Assembly: GCA_037447655.1 (NCBI GenBank)
Contig: JBBHKE010002111.1
Span: 62,001 to 126,000, forward strand
DNA from: Zygnema cylindricum
Lineage: Eukaryota > Streptophyta > Zygnematophyceae > Zygnematales > Zygnemataceae
DNA: 64,000 nt
Direction of reading: 5' to 3'
Part shown: positions 37,666 to 49,588 of the stretch, piece by piece
How positions within the stretch are numbered: position 1 is the stretch's first letter
Layout of the letters: every line of letters starts with the position of its first letter
Translations under genes and position numbers: made by a program
The notes under the pieces: model-generated
The model's database searches: none
What the model saw: only the letters and a program-made list of their open reading frames with translations
Told to the model about the DNA's origin: nothing

Positions 37666-38577
37666 ACGACATTTCCGTACTGATGGCGGTGCGTGATTTT
37701 TTGTTCATGTTATTTTCTTTATTACCCAATATTTTGGACAATCTGAAAAATACATCCGTACAAACGGAGGTACGCCTCCCAACTCGTTTTTGGCGCCCAA
37801 ACTGCGTCGCTTCCGTGGTTGAACCTTCAAACATATAAAAAGACAAAAAAAAACAATTTGATTTGGCGTGTAACAGCTAAGCAGATTCGACGGCGACAGG
37901 TACGGAAGCATTTAGTGCGAACTTGGACTCTTCGGACTACTCATTGGCCGACAGAAGGCTTCCTAATGTAATACCCACACCTAGGGTTTTCATCTGGTTT
38001 GGAAATAACCTGGATCAAACTTCCGTCAGTTGTGCTCGGGCAACCCACGTGTCACGCCAAAAAGTGTCTCTATTCGAGGCTGAGGAGCCACAAAACAGCA
38101 TATTCCCGCGATCTGACACGTGCGAGTTTAATGCATGTGCATGTTTGGCAGGGAGCGGCTAACCTCAAAACACGTGTGCCATAGGCGTTAAAGTATATTG
38201 TCCTTTTCCGGAACCGGAGGCAGAAATATCTTATACTAGATTGTACCCGAATGATATACGATTGGCCCAACGCTTTGTCCTTTTGTCCAGTTCGATGTTG
38301 CATTAAAAATCTAAACGGTCAAGAAAGCGACAAATTGTAGTCAGTGAAAAGTCCAAATGCAGTCGATACACCAATGGTAAAATTTAGGTCCAATAGTGTA
38401 ATTGGTGGGCTACGTTTTCTACATTTCTGTACCTGTATAACACACGTTTGTAGATAATTTTAAATATATGACCGTACGTTCGGACAATCGGTTCAAACTG
38501 GGTTTGGTGTGGTCGAATCAAACCAGCCGGTTTTTCCAACTGTTTAAACTGAGCCGTTTCTGTTTAAATCGCTACAG
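37666..38577. other. intergenic, nothing recognised
   Basis: Moderately GC-balanced sequence with many CGTAC steps, as in neighbouring transposon-derived DNA. No supported feature. Confidence 0.4.
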
Positions 38578-38775
38578 TACACCGTGTCTCGCTATTAGGG
38601 TTAATAATTATTCCTAACTTAAAACACCTTTTATCCGTACACACTTTGTTGGATTTTCAATTTGAGACCGCCAATCGAAAGCTGAGAATGATTCCTTCTA
38701 ATCGCGACCGTTAGATCCACAATCCGACAAGTGTGTACAGATAAAATATGTTTTAAGTGGCGAAAAACAGGAATT
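38578..38775. mobile_element. foldback CACCG element, family F, right end lost
   Basis: Left end CACCGTGTCTCGCTATTAG at 38580 after TA. The inverted interior TCCGTACACACTTTGT/ACAAGTGTGTACAGA is present, but the right terminal repeat is missing after about 38770. Confidence 0.6.
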
Positions 38776-39301
38776 GATCGTGACAGTGACTGTTTTGGTT
38801 GCGCACAGTCACTTACGTCATTTTGTCAAAAATTGTACATTTGAAGTACATATTGGTACAAATAAAGTCCGTTGAGTACAAATTTGACGGTCAATCGGTT
38901 GGACAACTTTGAATTTCAAAATAATGTTTCAACCGCTTAAAATTTTGTCGCGATTGCAGAAGTCGACCGTCATAATAAAATTAGCAATTCACTCGGTCGG
39001 CGAACGTTCACGGTAAAAAAAATGCGGCAACCACATGTAAAAAAAAGTGTTGCAGACAGTCACTTTTTGTCTTTATGTGAGCTCCACGGTAAGAGCACAA
39101 GCGTCACATTGAACGTCGCATTCGTCTAAGCGTTACATTCAACTTAGACGTAAAGTGAAACGAAATATGTTTAAACAAAAGTACTATAACGCGCGACGAA
39201 ATCGAGCCACACTATCTACGAATCAACATTCTTACATTGACAGCAAAATTTCATTTCGTGCGTTTTAAATATTCGTACAAAACTTACAGTAGTTCAATTT
39301 A
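38776..39301. other. spacer, nothing firmly recognised
   Basis: Contains GTGACTGT/ACAGTCAC-like inverted pieces at 38782 and 39052 but no clear element borders. Confidence 0.35.
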
Positions 39302-39821
39302 GTTTAAAGCATAGTTCAAAAGTAGGTGAAAATAGGCCCATAAAATATGCCTATAGTATGTAAAACATACAATATTACCTTAAGACCCATATTGTATTGG
39401 TCGCAAAATGAAAAAAATGGTAAGAAGGTTGAGTTGCACATCGATCGATAGAGAATTAAACGTCATGTCTAAATTTTGAAAAACATTCGTGCGATTTGTT
39501 TTTCTGTGAGTTTTGAGGTACTTTTTATTTTAACCGTCAGATTTGGACGATCGGACGGTTGCTGATCAAAGTATCAATCTAAGTATATCACATGAAAAGC
39601 CCATAACACAACTCATCCTATGCCGTGTCAGTTCGCTGAAAAATTTCGTCTGGCGGCGTGCGCTATACTATGATCATACGTCAGATTCGTACGTTCGTAC
39701 AAGAGTGTGCACAAACGCACACACGTATGGTATGCCTACTCTACGCGAGTTTTGTGCCAAGTTTTGTGAGCCTACCAAAGGCCTACCATAAAACTGCCTA
39801 CTTTTGAACTATGGTTTAAAG
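39302..39821. mobile_element. hAT-like MITE, family I, copy 1
   Basis: 504-bp element 39310-39813 with ends CATAGTTCAAAAGTAGG and CCTACTTTTGAACTATG, flanked by an exact 8-bp duplication GTTTAAAG (39302-39309, 39814-39821). Eight-base targets are the mark of hAT transposons. No transposase frame. Diagnostic interior: CAATATTACCTTAAGACCC, GATCGGACGGTTGCTGATCA and GCCGTGTCAGTTCGCTGA. Confidence 0.85.
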
Positions 39822-39888
39822 AGGTTTCATTTCAATTTGCGTCTAAGTTCAATGTAACACTTAGACGATTAAATTTCAATTTTGTGGC

Positions 39889-41641
39889 TAAGGGTATGTC
39901 CCCATGTACCTGGAACTTAGCGAACTTACTTTGTATTTTAGCGTGGATCCGCCGTACCCGGTTTTCAAGTGTCCTTATGTGTAATAACGAAATTGAAACT
40001 TACGTTTGTGACGATTATATACGTAGATAATACTTGTGACGGTTGTCAACGTCTACAATCTGTCATGTCGCACGTTATTTTACGGAACTGCTTGTGACGT
40101 CGCATGTTTTACAGTGACATTATATACGTACCGCATTCTAACCTGTGCAGTTTCACAGATGAAAAAGATGCGGTTTGCCTTTGCGTAGGTCGACGTTGTA
40201 ATAAGATCTCCTACCTCTCATAAAATCCCATTACTACATCCAATTTCAACCACACATTCCACACATTGGAAAATTACACATTCACATTGGAAAGCACTCA
40301 CATAAATAAATAAACTTTAAATTAGAATAAGCTTTTGTCCACATAACATTAGCTTGGTCACTTGCCCTCGTGGCTCAACCCTTATTATTACAGTGTTTTC
40401 CACTACTCTCCACTCTTAATAATTATATATCTTAACTAGTATATCACTACTTAGTTTGTAAGAGATTTGAGTGCCAAAATGCCATCGCTCTAATTTGGTT
40501 TTAATCTCTCATGACCAAGATCAGTCAGAATTTCCACCAACTTTTCCAATGGAAAATATGTCTACTCTCCTCTTAGACTTCACTATTTATCCATCACCGC
40601 CTTGGACTCGCCAGGCCAAAGTCAACGCTCCGTTGAACAGGTTTTACTTGGGCCAATCATTGATCAGCAAGGACTCAGACTGACCAATGCAGAAACGTGC
40701 GAAATCTCTTACTAACCACGTAGCATTTCCAACCAATCAAACGTTACGTTTCACTACGTAACATTTATGTGCAAAAGTGCGCGCCCAACGAAACGCGACT
40801 TCGCACGAACGTGCGTCGTCGCGTTCCCCACACGCAACTTCCTACGAAATTCCATAAAGTGAAAGTGAGGTTTCGTACTGAAAATTGTACGAAACAAACC
40901 ATCGTGTGTACCAAACGAAATATTGATTTCGTTTGGTACTTTATAAACGTACTTCTTAAATTCCGCGGCTAGTTTGACCCTTAACTCGTAACAATGAACA
41001 CCCATTCGTTATTTTGACCTCGCGCCATCGCCTAAATACACTAATCGCTATATCTTTTAAAATACAACTCCAAATCGTGCGATTCTTTCGCGGACGTCTA
41101 TAAATTTTAAAACTCTATATTCGTAACACTTAAATACCCATTTACGAACAAGTTCGATCCACTATTACTGTCACATTCGTGAAATGGCAACAGAATTCCG
41201 AGACCCATACAAAAAAAAATATGTATTGGATGAAAACGGACAAAACCAAACAAATTGTGTACTTTTTGTCGTATTAAACGCAAACGGACAAAACATAGCG
41301 AATTTTGTACTCTTCTTTGTCTTTGGAAATCCTATGAAAATTTGCGAGAATTACGGCACGTGTGAATACATATTCCTATTTGTTTATCGAAAATACTTAG
41401 TTTTAAAACACATTGCGCATGTGTTTTAAACGTAGGTTTGAAGATGACTTTTTTTGTCGTGGAAGTGGGTGGAAAAACACAAGACGACAAATTTTCGTAC
41501 ATCCTAAGTTCGAGGATGACGCAAATTGTACTCTACAAATTTGCGATTCCTTCGTACGGTTGCAACTTAGGCAGTACGGTGCTAAGTTTTACAAGTAAAC
41601 GACAGAAAGAAACCCTTACTTATGCACATGGGGACATACCA
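39889..41641. mobile_element. PIF/Harbinger-like family E, copy 2, interrupted
   Basis: Left end GGGTATGTCCCCATGTACC (39892, after TAA) and right end GCACATGGGGACATACC (to 41640) match family E in reverse orientation. 39892-40200 and about 41210-41640 are the reverse complement of the two halves of 6410-7188. About 1 kb between them (roughly 40205-41200) is absent from copy 1 and is either an insertion here or sequence deleted from copy 1. The inserted part has no recognisable ends or gene. Confidence 0.6.
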
Positions 41642-41799
41642 TTATTTAAGTACTCTATATTGGGTTATGTCGGCAATAAATATCCGCGTTGAAACTATAA
41701 ACACTAAATTACGTGGCCGTACAAAATCTGTCAGTCCGTATAGTTTTGACGTCATTATGACGCTAGTATTATTTGTCGCGCTGAGTGTCAGCTGATGTT

Positions 41800-42156
41800 C
41801 ACACTGACGACGATGCTGTCGACGGACGAGAGTTATGCGAACGGCTTTTTTTCGATGTGATTAATTTTTCGTTTAGTGCGATTTCACGTGCGAGCGCGAT
41901 TGTATTAAATCATTATTTGTACCTTTTTATATAAAAAAGTACTTTTTTGCACGGTCGAACGTCGTTCGTACTCCACACTATTTAAAACGAACCTATATTA
42001 CAATTTTGTTACGCTAATTAAACTTACCTAAATTAGAATAATGAAAAAATTAGAATAATAAAAAAATTAGAATCATTTACTCTATTTGATGTATTAGAGT
42101 CGAAATTTCGAGCGACCGAATTAGAGTAATTTACTCTAATTACGATTCGCGGTGTA
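41800..42156. mobile_element. CACCG superfamily, family B, reverse copy
   Basis: Ends CTCTAATTACGATTCGCGGTG at 42154 followed by TA (end motif is the last 19 bases). Upstream it is the reverse complement of 8442-8790, including the CGAAATTTCGAGCGACCG and AAGTACTTTTTTGC stretches. The other end was not found. Confidence 0.65.
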
Positions 42157-42168
42157 GTGAATCAACGC

Positions 42169-42400
42169 CCGTTACACAGGCATGGACCGTGTCCTGTACT
42201 ATCTTCCCCGCGTGCCCGGTGATCGTACCCGTTGATCGTGCCCGTCGATGGTACCCATTGATCGTGCCCTCTGATCGTACCCGTTGATGGTACCCGTTGA
42301 TCGTGCCCGTTGATATTACCCGTCGATTGTACCCTTTGATCGTGCCCGTTTATCATGCCCGTCGATCGTGCCCATTACACGCGCATGGACCGTGTCCTTT
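42169..42400. repeat. 13-bp minisatellite between direct repeats
   Basis: About twelve units of 13 bases (GATCGTGCCCGTT with variants GATGGTACCCGTT, GATATTACCCGTC) at about 42220-42372. The array is bracketed by direct repeats GCATGGACCGTGTCCT at 42180 and 42382. Confidence 0.85.
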
Positions 42401-42599
42401 TTATCTAATCGTTTGAGTACGATTGTACTATTCTAGTCGTCCGTACGGACATTTATAGACGCGACCCAAAACAACACAACGATTGACGCAACATCTGACC
42501 CGTTTGGTGACGTCGGCCGGGGGACACGGCGTTTACGGGTGCAGACGGACGGAAAGTGTGCCTATTTAAAGGTTTCCAAACGGACGACCAACGGTCTAT

Positions 42600-42790
42600 A
42601 ATTTGAATATAGATGGAAACCACCCTAATTTTGTAAGTTATACGCTTTCCGAAACCCACAAGTACGTATCTCGGTGAATGCTGTCAGAGTTGTCCACCTT
42701 TCCTGGAATTAGCATTGATGCCAGCTCAGCATAGACGCTGCAAAGTTGACACACAAAATGGCCTTAGGTGCCAAAATTTTGTTAATGTTT
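42600..42790. repeat. dispersed repeat, copy 2
   Basis: Partner of 37455-37665, with the same landmarks (CACAAGTACGT, ATGCTGTCAGAG, CCAGCTCAGCATAG). Confidence 0.5.
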
Positions 42791-43315
42791 TTTTTTTCAC
42801 GACAAAAATACACAAAATAGCGTTATAATCCAGACAGTGTAAAAACTAAAAAGGCCGGATAAAACAGGTTTGGGGTTGGAATCCGTACAGAAAATATAGA
42901 CCAATAATAGCACTTTCGTTTGACTACAGTACAGTACTCATACGCGATCGTTTAAGACAAGACAGAAAAGGTAAAAAACCGTAACAAGGAAGTCGGGTGG
43001 ATCTAAGGGACCCGATTGGTCCAGATTGCACACATGAAACGCGTTGATAATGGCGCTACAAGAAAGGTCTTTGTAATTCCTTTCGTCTGGACAACCTGCA
43101 CACTATATTCGACAATGTAATATCTTTTTCCGTCATCCGTACACGGTCATAAATTTCTGACAGTCTGGACATTCACATGTTTGCCGGCGTATATAATATG
43201 GTACGGTCCCTCATCACGGAAACACTTTTGATTGGTTCTACACTTCTGGCTGTACTGTACTGTACCAGCCACTAAGGCAGCAATCCCCATAACGACAAAA
43301 TGCACAGTGGTACTG
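42791..43315. other. spacer, nothing recognised
   Basis: No gene or element border could be supported. Confidence 0.4.
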
Positions 43316-43533
43316 TACACCGCCAATCGTTATTAGCGTTGTGTACGTTAATAACGTCCCGCTTTTTTTTTTTCCTCAAATAAAATTATCCACACTATTT
43401 AAAAATAAAACCCTAATTCTCAATTAGAATAGACGATTTCTTCGAAAATTTCCAAATTCCCAATTAGCGTAAACCACGCTAATTATTCGAATACGCTAAA
43501 AAAACTTACACGCTAATAACGATTGGCGGTGTA
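43316..43533. mobile_element. CACCG superfamily, family A, internally deleted copy
   Basis: Ends CACCGCCAATCGTTATTAG (43318) and CTAATAACGATTGGCGGTG (43531), flanked by TA; only 214 bp. Left arm and right arm match the 540-560 bp family A elements, but the central core is missing. Confidence 0.8.
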
Positions 43534-43764
43534 GTAACCGTAGTTCAAAAATGTGGTATTTACTAAAATAACAATAAAATACGATCTGTACAAAAACCAG
43601 TAGAAATGTGTGTATAGTACGGAATGTGATAGATGCCGCATGATGACGTCACACCGACAATTTCAGTTTCAATATGTCGGTCGGCAGAATTGGCTTTATA
43701 TACGTCAATATGACGCTAATAGACAAAACATTTAAACCGAAAGTCTTCTTTAGGGTATTTTCTA

Positions 43765-43890
43765 GTGTTGTGTATCGGTAAGGATTTGCCGATAACCGAT
43801 ATGGGCCTTTTTTCGGGTATCCGATAATCGATATATTGGTACGATATATCGATATCGGTCTTATCGCCGATAAGTAGCCGATAATCTGAT
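43765..43890. repeat. CGATA-rich palindromic repeat, copy 1
   Basis: Begins AGTGTTGTGTATCGGTAAGG and is dense in CGATA/TATCG, with several overlapping inverted repeats. Related stretches at 52375-52440 and 57118-57210 share AGTGTTGGGTATCGAGGACC (reverse strand) and ATATATCGAATATCGG. Confidence 0.6.
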
Positions 43891-44206
43891 TTTAGGTTTG
43901 GAAGATACGTCAGGAAATCCCATTGGTGGAGAAAATTACGAGATTTATCCATCAAAGGCATACGGCCTCTCGTACAGTCCGACACCAAACCGTGTTGTAC
44001 GAGCGGCCGCACGACCTTTTGAGAAGAAAATGATTTTAGAGTAAATCCGTTTTAACGTTTTCTACCGTAAATCTCCCACCTTCAGACTTATTCAACGACT
44101 TTTTTGGTAAATAGTAAATACGCTTTCTGAGTGCGAGGGTATAGAGAAATAAAACGTAGATTCGTAATATTCGACGGCGACGATTGGCAGGTTAGTGCCA
44201 TCATTG
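43891..44206. other. spacer, nothing recognised
   Basis: No supported feature. Confidence 0.4.
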
Positions 44207-44427
44207 TACACCGTGTATCGCTATTAGTGTTTCATGTTTTTTTGCCACTTAAAACATATTTTCTCCGTGCACACCTATCAGCTTTCTAATCTGACGGTTG
44301 GGATTTAAAGGCAAAATTCTCACATTTCGATTGGTGATCTCCAATTGAAAATCGGACGAATGTGTACGGAGAAAATATGTTTTATGTGGTGAAATTAACA
44401 TTAACATTAATAGCGAGACACGGTGTA
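44207..44427. mobile_element. foldback CACCG element, family F, copy 3
   Basis: 217-bp element 44209-44425, ends CACCGTGTATCGCTATTAG and CTAATAGCGAGACACGGTG (reverse read matches family), flanked by TA. Long inner inverted repeat CCACTTAAAACATATTTTCT against GAAAATATGTTTTATGTGG. Confidence 0.8.
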
Positions 44428-44561
44428 AGCGTCAAAGGAGAGTGCTGTGTTTAAACGGATGCCTTAAAGCACAAAACACTGAATGAAGACCGATGTAAAT
44501 CCAGCTTAAACGTTTTCATTATGTTTAACTCCGTTTCTTTCTTAGTTAATTTTAGAATAGG

Positions 44562-45127
44562 TATACCGCCAATCGCTATTAGCGTTGTGTACACTAATTC
44601 CGTCCCGCCTTTTTTTTCCTTTTTTTCTCCATTAGCGTAGTTCATTCTATTTTTTTCTTTACTCTATTTAGGGTTAATTTTTTAGGACCGTACAAAATGG
44701 AAGTACGCCATCAGCTAACTAGTGTGGTGTACGGAAAGTGTCAGACCGTGTAAAATTGTACCTTTTTAAGTGGAAAAGTATAATTAATGAGTTTTAGTAG
44801 CCGCGGACGCATGAGAATGTGCGCTCTAAAAAGGGGATCTAATCGGGTTGTCAAATATCACGTTCGCACATATTCGTCCAGCAACCACATTTCGACTGTG
44901 TGAACGTACGATATGTGTACGATTTGTCAGATTTTGTACGAATACCTATATTAGTGAAAGCATGTTTGCGACCGACATTTTTTTTTTTCAAAGACCCAAA
45001 TTATAATTATTAAACAATTAGAGTGAATGTTTTTTTTCAAAATTTTCAAATTCTTAATTAGCGTAAACCACGGTAATTTTTCATGTACGCTAAAAAAACT
45101 TCTACGCTAATAGCGATTGGCGGTGTA
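44562..45127. mobile_element. CACCG superfamily, family A, copy 3
   Basis: 562 bp, 44564-45125, TA on each side. The left end has one substitution (TACCGCC for CACCGCC). The interior is nearly colinear with 29456-30015, including GCGCTCTAAAAAGGGGAT and CGTCCAGCAACCAC. Confidence 0.85.
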
Positions 45128-45871
45128 GTTCTAAGCCAATCCCGCTATTTGAGGAGGCTTGGGTCTTTTTCTGTTTTTTCCTCTCTTTTGTAATATTAAT
45201 TATCTCCCAAGATTGAGCCAAAATTGATAAAATATTTACCATAAGTTCAATTTTTTGTTTTCTATACATTTTTTGGAGTTAAGGCCCGCGAATAACATTT
45301 CACCAGAGATTTTCTTTTTTTAAATTAAAAGTTCTAATATTTTTCGCTCAAAAAATTTGATTTCATTCAGCTACTCCGTACTTCCACATATACGACATTT
45401 TCTACTCTCACAGAACATGTCCGTACCTTGCGGTACAAAATGTCGTACGAAGGTACGTACTTTTTCTTCTCGTACATACTTTAAACACTGGAAATTGAGA
45501 CAGCGTTTTAAAACTGGATCTAGACTCTGGCTTGGAAACTTTAAACGTTCAAACAAAAAAAACGCTGTCTGCAAATACTATTGACGCACCCACTCATTTC
45601 ACTCATATACTTATCCACTTTTTTGCTAGGTTTAGCTAAATAAAATATTTGTTTTTAGCTTGAGGTCCTTATTTCCGGCCTTACTCTAATGTAGCTAGGC
45701 TGTTGACACGTTAACCAATCGATATCCATGCCACGACTTTCTTGCGACTGGGTGAATCGATTTTGGCGCGCTGTGGTAGATCCCGACAATTATTGGAAAG
45801 TGCATGGAAATAGATAAAACAGTATGGGCTTAGGCCCATTGGGCCCCCGAGTGGCTCGTTTCAAGGTATAG
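45128..45871. other. spacer, nothing recognised
   Basis: No splice-consistent gene or element ends found. Confidence 0.4.
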
Positions 45872-46089
45872 TACACCGTGTATCGCTATTAGGGTTGTTT
45901 TTTTCGCCACTTAAAACATCTTTTATCCGTACACATTTGTCCGATTTCGGATCTGACGATTGCGATTGAAAGGTAAGAATCTCAGCTTCCGATTGGCGGT
46001 CTCAAATTAAGAATCGGACAAGTGTGTACGGAGAAAAGGTGTTTTACGTGGCGAAAATTTATTAACACTAATAGTGATTCACGGTTGTA
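45872..46089. mobile_element. foldback CACCG element, family F, copy 4
   Basis: 45874-46087 with TA each side. Ends CACCGTGTATCGCTATTAG and CTAATAGTGATTCACGG-TTG; inner inverted repeat TCCGTACACATTTGTCCGAT against ATCGGACAAGTGTGTACGGA. Confidence 0.8.
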
Positions 46090-46092
46090 CTG

Positions 46093-46295
46093 TACACCGC
46101 GAATCGTTATTAGCGTTGAAAAATTATTAGTGTAAAGAAAAAATTAGCGTCATTCATTCTAATTTAGTGCCAGGAGACGTGGCAGATTATGGTTCACGTC
46201 CTTAAATAGTGTAGTTTATTCTATTTAAGGTATTAATGTCAAAATTTTGAGGTGCCGATATAGAGTTCATAACGCTAATAACGATTCGCGGTGTA
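46093..46295. mobile_element. CACCG superfamily, family G (199 bp)
   Basis: 46095-46293, ends CACCGCGAATCGTTATTAG and CTAATAACGATTCGCGGTG, perfect 19-bp inverted repeats with TA on both sides. It abuts the family F element, separated by five bases. The interior is unlike families A, B and C apart from the ends. Confidence 0.8.
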
Positions 46296-46908
46296 GATTT
46301 CAGTGATTGGGCTGCTTCTGACCGTCCAGATACGGTCGCCTAAACGACAAATGAACCACTTTGGGGGCCAATGGGCCGACGCCCTAAAAGACGAAAATGT
46401 ACGATGCCAGGAAATTCCCTTTGGGGTTGCCACTTGCGACTTCTGAGTCCAAAAATCCACTTCTAATAGGGTACAAGGCGATATCCTACAGAGCACCATA
46501 AATCTGACGGTTTCATCTGAGCAAATGAAGCCGTCGGATTTCCGGACTGCCAGACCAGCCAATCCGCGATGGCGTACGAGAATGTGCTGTCACATTTATG
46601 GAGGTCCGATTATTTTGTTATTTTGTGATTTCATCCGTTGATCGGTGTTGCCGGTTATCCGACAGCATCGCGGAAATTGCGGAGAAACTAAGGTCGAGCT
46701 TTTCCCGGGTTGTCGCGGTCAGGTAGATTAAGCTGACCATAAACTTCAGGGAATCTTCTGTCAGACCCCTCAGCAAATACCGTAAGGATTTGGAATTTAT
46801 CGCAAGTGTGCAAAAGCGACTGTTATCATATTGTCACCTGTGTTGAGTTTAACTGATAGCCCCCAAGGCATAAAACGTTTCGTGGCCGATTAAACGTTTT
46901 AAACTACG
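46296..46908. other. spacer, nothing recognised
   Basis: A short minus-strand frame (46275-46562) has no recognisable family and overlaps the element end, so I do not call it a gene. Confidence 0.4.
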
Positions 46909-47915
46909 GTTGAAGCCATAGTTCAAAAGTAGGTGACCGTACGCCCATACAATATGCCTATTGTACGCAAAACATACAATATGCCCTTAAGACCCATATT
47001 GTATTGGCCGCAAAATGAAATAAAATAGGGACAGGGTTGAGTTGCACATCGATCGTTAGAGAATTAAGCGACATGTCTAAATTTTGAAAAAAAATTGGAG
47101 AAAAACAAATATTTCTGTGAGTTTTGAGGGACTTTTTATTTAAACCGTCAGATTTGGACGATCGGACGGTCACTGATCAAAGTAGGCGATTTTAAAAAGA
47201 TCACATGAAAAGCCCATAACACAATTTACGAAAGGACAATCTGTCATATTAGCGTCTTCAATTTTGAGGGCCACACTAAATAAAGCCTCAAATTGACCAA
47301 CCAGGCAGTATGGGACGATAAAAAAAATAAAATACCACACTGCCAAAAAAATTACCAAAACCTACGGACCAACCCCGTTGGCGTTCACACGGTCGAAACG
47401 CGGCTGTCAGACGAATGTGTGTGAACGGGATTTTTTACGACATGGTTTTTTTCCCTTTTTAGAACGCACATTCTCATGCGTCCGCGGTTACTAAATCTAA
47501 TTTATTGTACTTTTTAACTTAAAAAATGTACATTTATGTACGATATGACACTGACCGTACACCACTCTTTTTAAGAGACAACGTACTTTCATTTTTTACG
47601 GTACTTGGAAAACAACCCTAATTAGAGTAATGAAAAATATAGAGTAAACTACGCTATTTGAGAATTTTCCCGGTTTTTTTTTTTCCGGTTTTTTTTCCCA
47701 CGGAATGTCATCCTACGCCGTGTCAGTTCGCTGAAAAATTCCGTCCGGCGGCGTGCGCTGTACTTTGATCTTACGTCAGATTCGGACGTTCGTACAGGAG
47801 TGTGCACGAGGCACACACATACAGTATGCCTACGTTGCGAGAGTTTTGTGCAAAGTTTTGTGCGCCTACCAAAGGCCTACCATAAAAAAGCCTACTTTTG
47901 AACTATGGTTGAAGC
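46909..47915. mobile_element. hAT-like MITE, family I, copy 2, with nested insertion
   Basis: Element 46917-47907, ends CATAGTTCAAAAGTAGG and CCTACTTTTGAACTATG, exact 8-bp duplication GTTGAAGC on both sides. Colinear with 39310-39813, except that it carries about 330 extra bases of family A sequence near 47370-47695. Confidence 0.85.
47370..47695. mobile_element. family A fragment nested in hAT-like element
   Basis: Reverse-orientation family A interior (GGTCGAAACGCGGCTGTC, GAACGCACATTCTCATGCG, GTACACCACTCTTTTTAAG, ACGCTATTTGAGAA) without either CACCG terminal repeat. Confidence 0.65.
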
Positions 47916-47959
47916 TTTCTCCAAAGGTTAAACTATTCTCTTTTTTTAACTGTTTAAAA

Positions 47960-48960
47960 TGGGTGTGAGTGGGTGTATCTTACAACTTGGAGGACTATGT
48001 TCAACTTTTTCATTTTTTCTTGTTGTCCTATTATTTGTGTGGAAAATAAGCCAAAATGGTTAAAAAAGTTATGCACTATGTTCAAATTTCCTATTTCTTA
48101 GGGTTAAGTTCCATCAGACGTTTCTGTAATCGTACGGCCAACTCTACAGACCGGGTCGATTGAGCCGATGTTCCATCACGTAGAGTCTGTAAACCACTTG
48201 TTTTAAATTGGTTGGCGCCACGCAAGCTACGATCTGATAATGAATATCTTTCAGATTTTTAGTACCGACAAACTTAACTTCAAATCTTCACTTGCGTACC
48301 ATGTACCTGCGTACAAAGGACTCGTACGATATAACTTATATACATTTTGCAGACGCCAGCCTGTACGGCAACTCATTTTTTAGGGTTTCTGTTTTCGAAC
48401 GTAAAGGAAGTCCTTTGAGAGAAATAGTGTGACGAACAAAAGTTAAAAAAATAGCGTGACGAAGGAATGTTACGAAATTTCGTTTTTATTTTCGGTTGTG
48501 TTTTGGAAAGCGCGTGTCATGTGCAAATCTTAAGATTTTTCGTTGGTCTTCCATCATGACATGTAGCTTAATCGTCCAGCGTGTCGTGATTTTTTTTTTC
48601 TGTATCTGCCAACCCACCTCCTCGAGGTGGGTTGATAGTTACATCAAAAAATGAAGCGAACTCCTCGCATTTTAACATCCAACGGCCATTATTATCTCCA
48701 AGACCTCAGAAGAGTATCGGCAAGATTACCTGTAATGTTGTTTTTCGTATAAAAACAAAATAGGCGGTACGATTTGGTACGGAGAGTCGCGGATTTTTGT
48801 AAACTACGCCACTTTTCGCCTGATGGGACGTCACCCTTAGTCACCAAAAACACTTTGTGGAGGTAAACTAGCCGTCATAATTCACGTCGTGGATTTCCTT
48901 TTTTGTTTAACCTTTAATCTTGTTCTTTGCCCAAAATTTCGGGTTAAATACATTTATTTA
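47960..48960. repeat. repeat filled by a family D element (filled site)
   Basis: The flanks 47965-48101 and 48837-48960 join to match 52441-52700 continuously (CTTGGAGGACTATGTTCAA, AAGTTATGCACTATGTTCAA, CACCAAAAACACTTTGTGG, CACGTCGTGGATTTCC). The 735-bp family D element lies exactly at the interruption. Confidence 0.85.
48099..48839. mobile_element. PIF/Harbinger-like MITE, family D, copy 3
   Basis: 48102-48836, ends GGGTTAAGTTCCATCAG and CTGATGGGACGTCACCC, flanked by TTA. The paralogous empty site at 52585 has a single TTA, which proves the 3-bp duplication. Slightly longer (735 bp) than copies 1 and 2. Confidence 0.85.
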
Positions 48961-49588
48961 TGTATTTTTACATTTAAACATGTACTTCCTTTTGGCACGC
49001 TCAATATAACTGTACTTTTGAGATTTATGGTACAATTTATGCTTAAACAACATATGTGCAACTTAAAATCGTGGTAGACTATATAAATTGATGTAACGTC
49101 TAATTAGGGTCATAATTGAGTTAAACAAGCGTTAATTGTCTAAACGGTATTATCGAATATGGAAGACAAACAGTTTTACTAATAAACATTTATAACCAAA
49201 ACCTCGTTACTACACTTATTTAAATGTTAGCTCACTCTTTTTGGTTTTAAATGTTTTTTTGTCGGCTAAGAGAGTTCGTTATTTTTTTAAACATACCCTT
49301 TAAAAGCATACAATATTGGTTTTATCAAGTTTGGTTAAAGTTTGTAAAATGGATACACCCGAAAGACAAAATAAACTATCAAACCTTTGATACATAGTAA
49401 GGTACATTCATCGGTACTTGAACAAAATTATTTAAAATGTCATTTTTAATTGAATATTCGAAAAAGATGAAGCTTAACGTGAAAAATGATGATATCGCAA
49501 TTAAACGCTACATTGTTTTCAGAGTAATAGTTAACAACCAATATTTAAAATATAAAAAATAAGTTGATATATTTTCTGTAAATCATTC
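48961..49588. other. AT-rich spacer, nothing recognised
   Basis: No supported feature. Confidence 0.45.

Noticed and set aside
42169-42400. CRISPR-like array
   Set aside because: Units are contiguous 13-mers without spacers in a eukaryotic context; it is a minisatellite.
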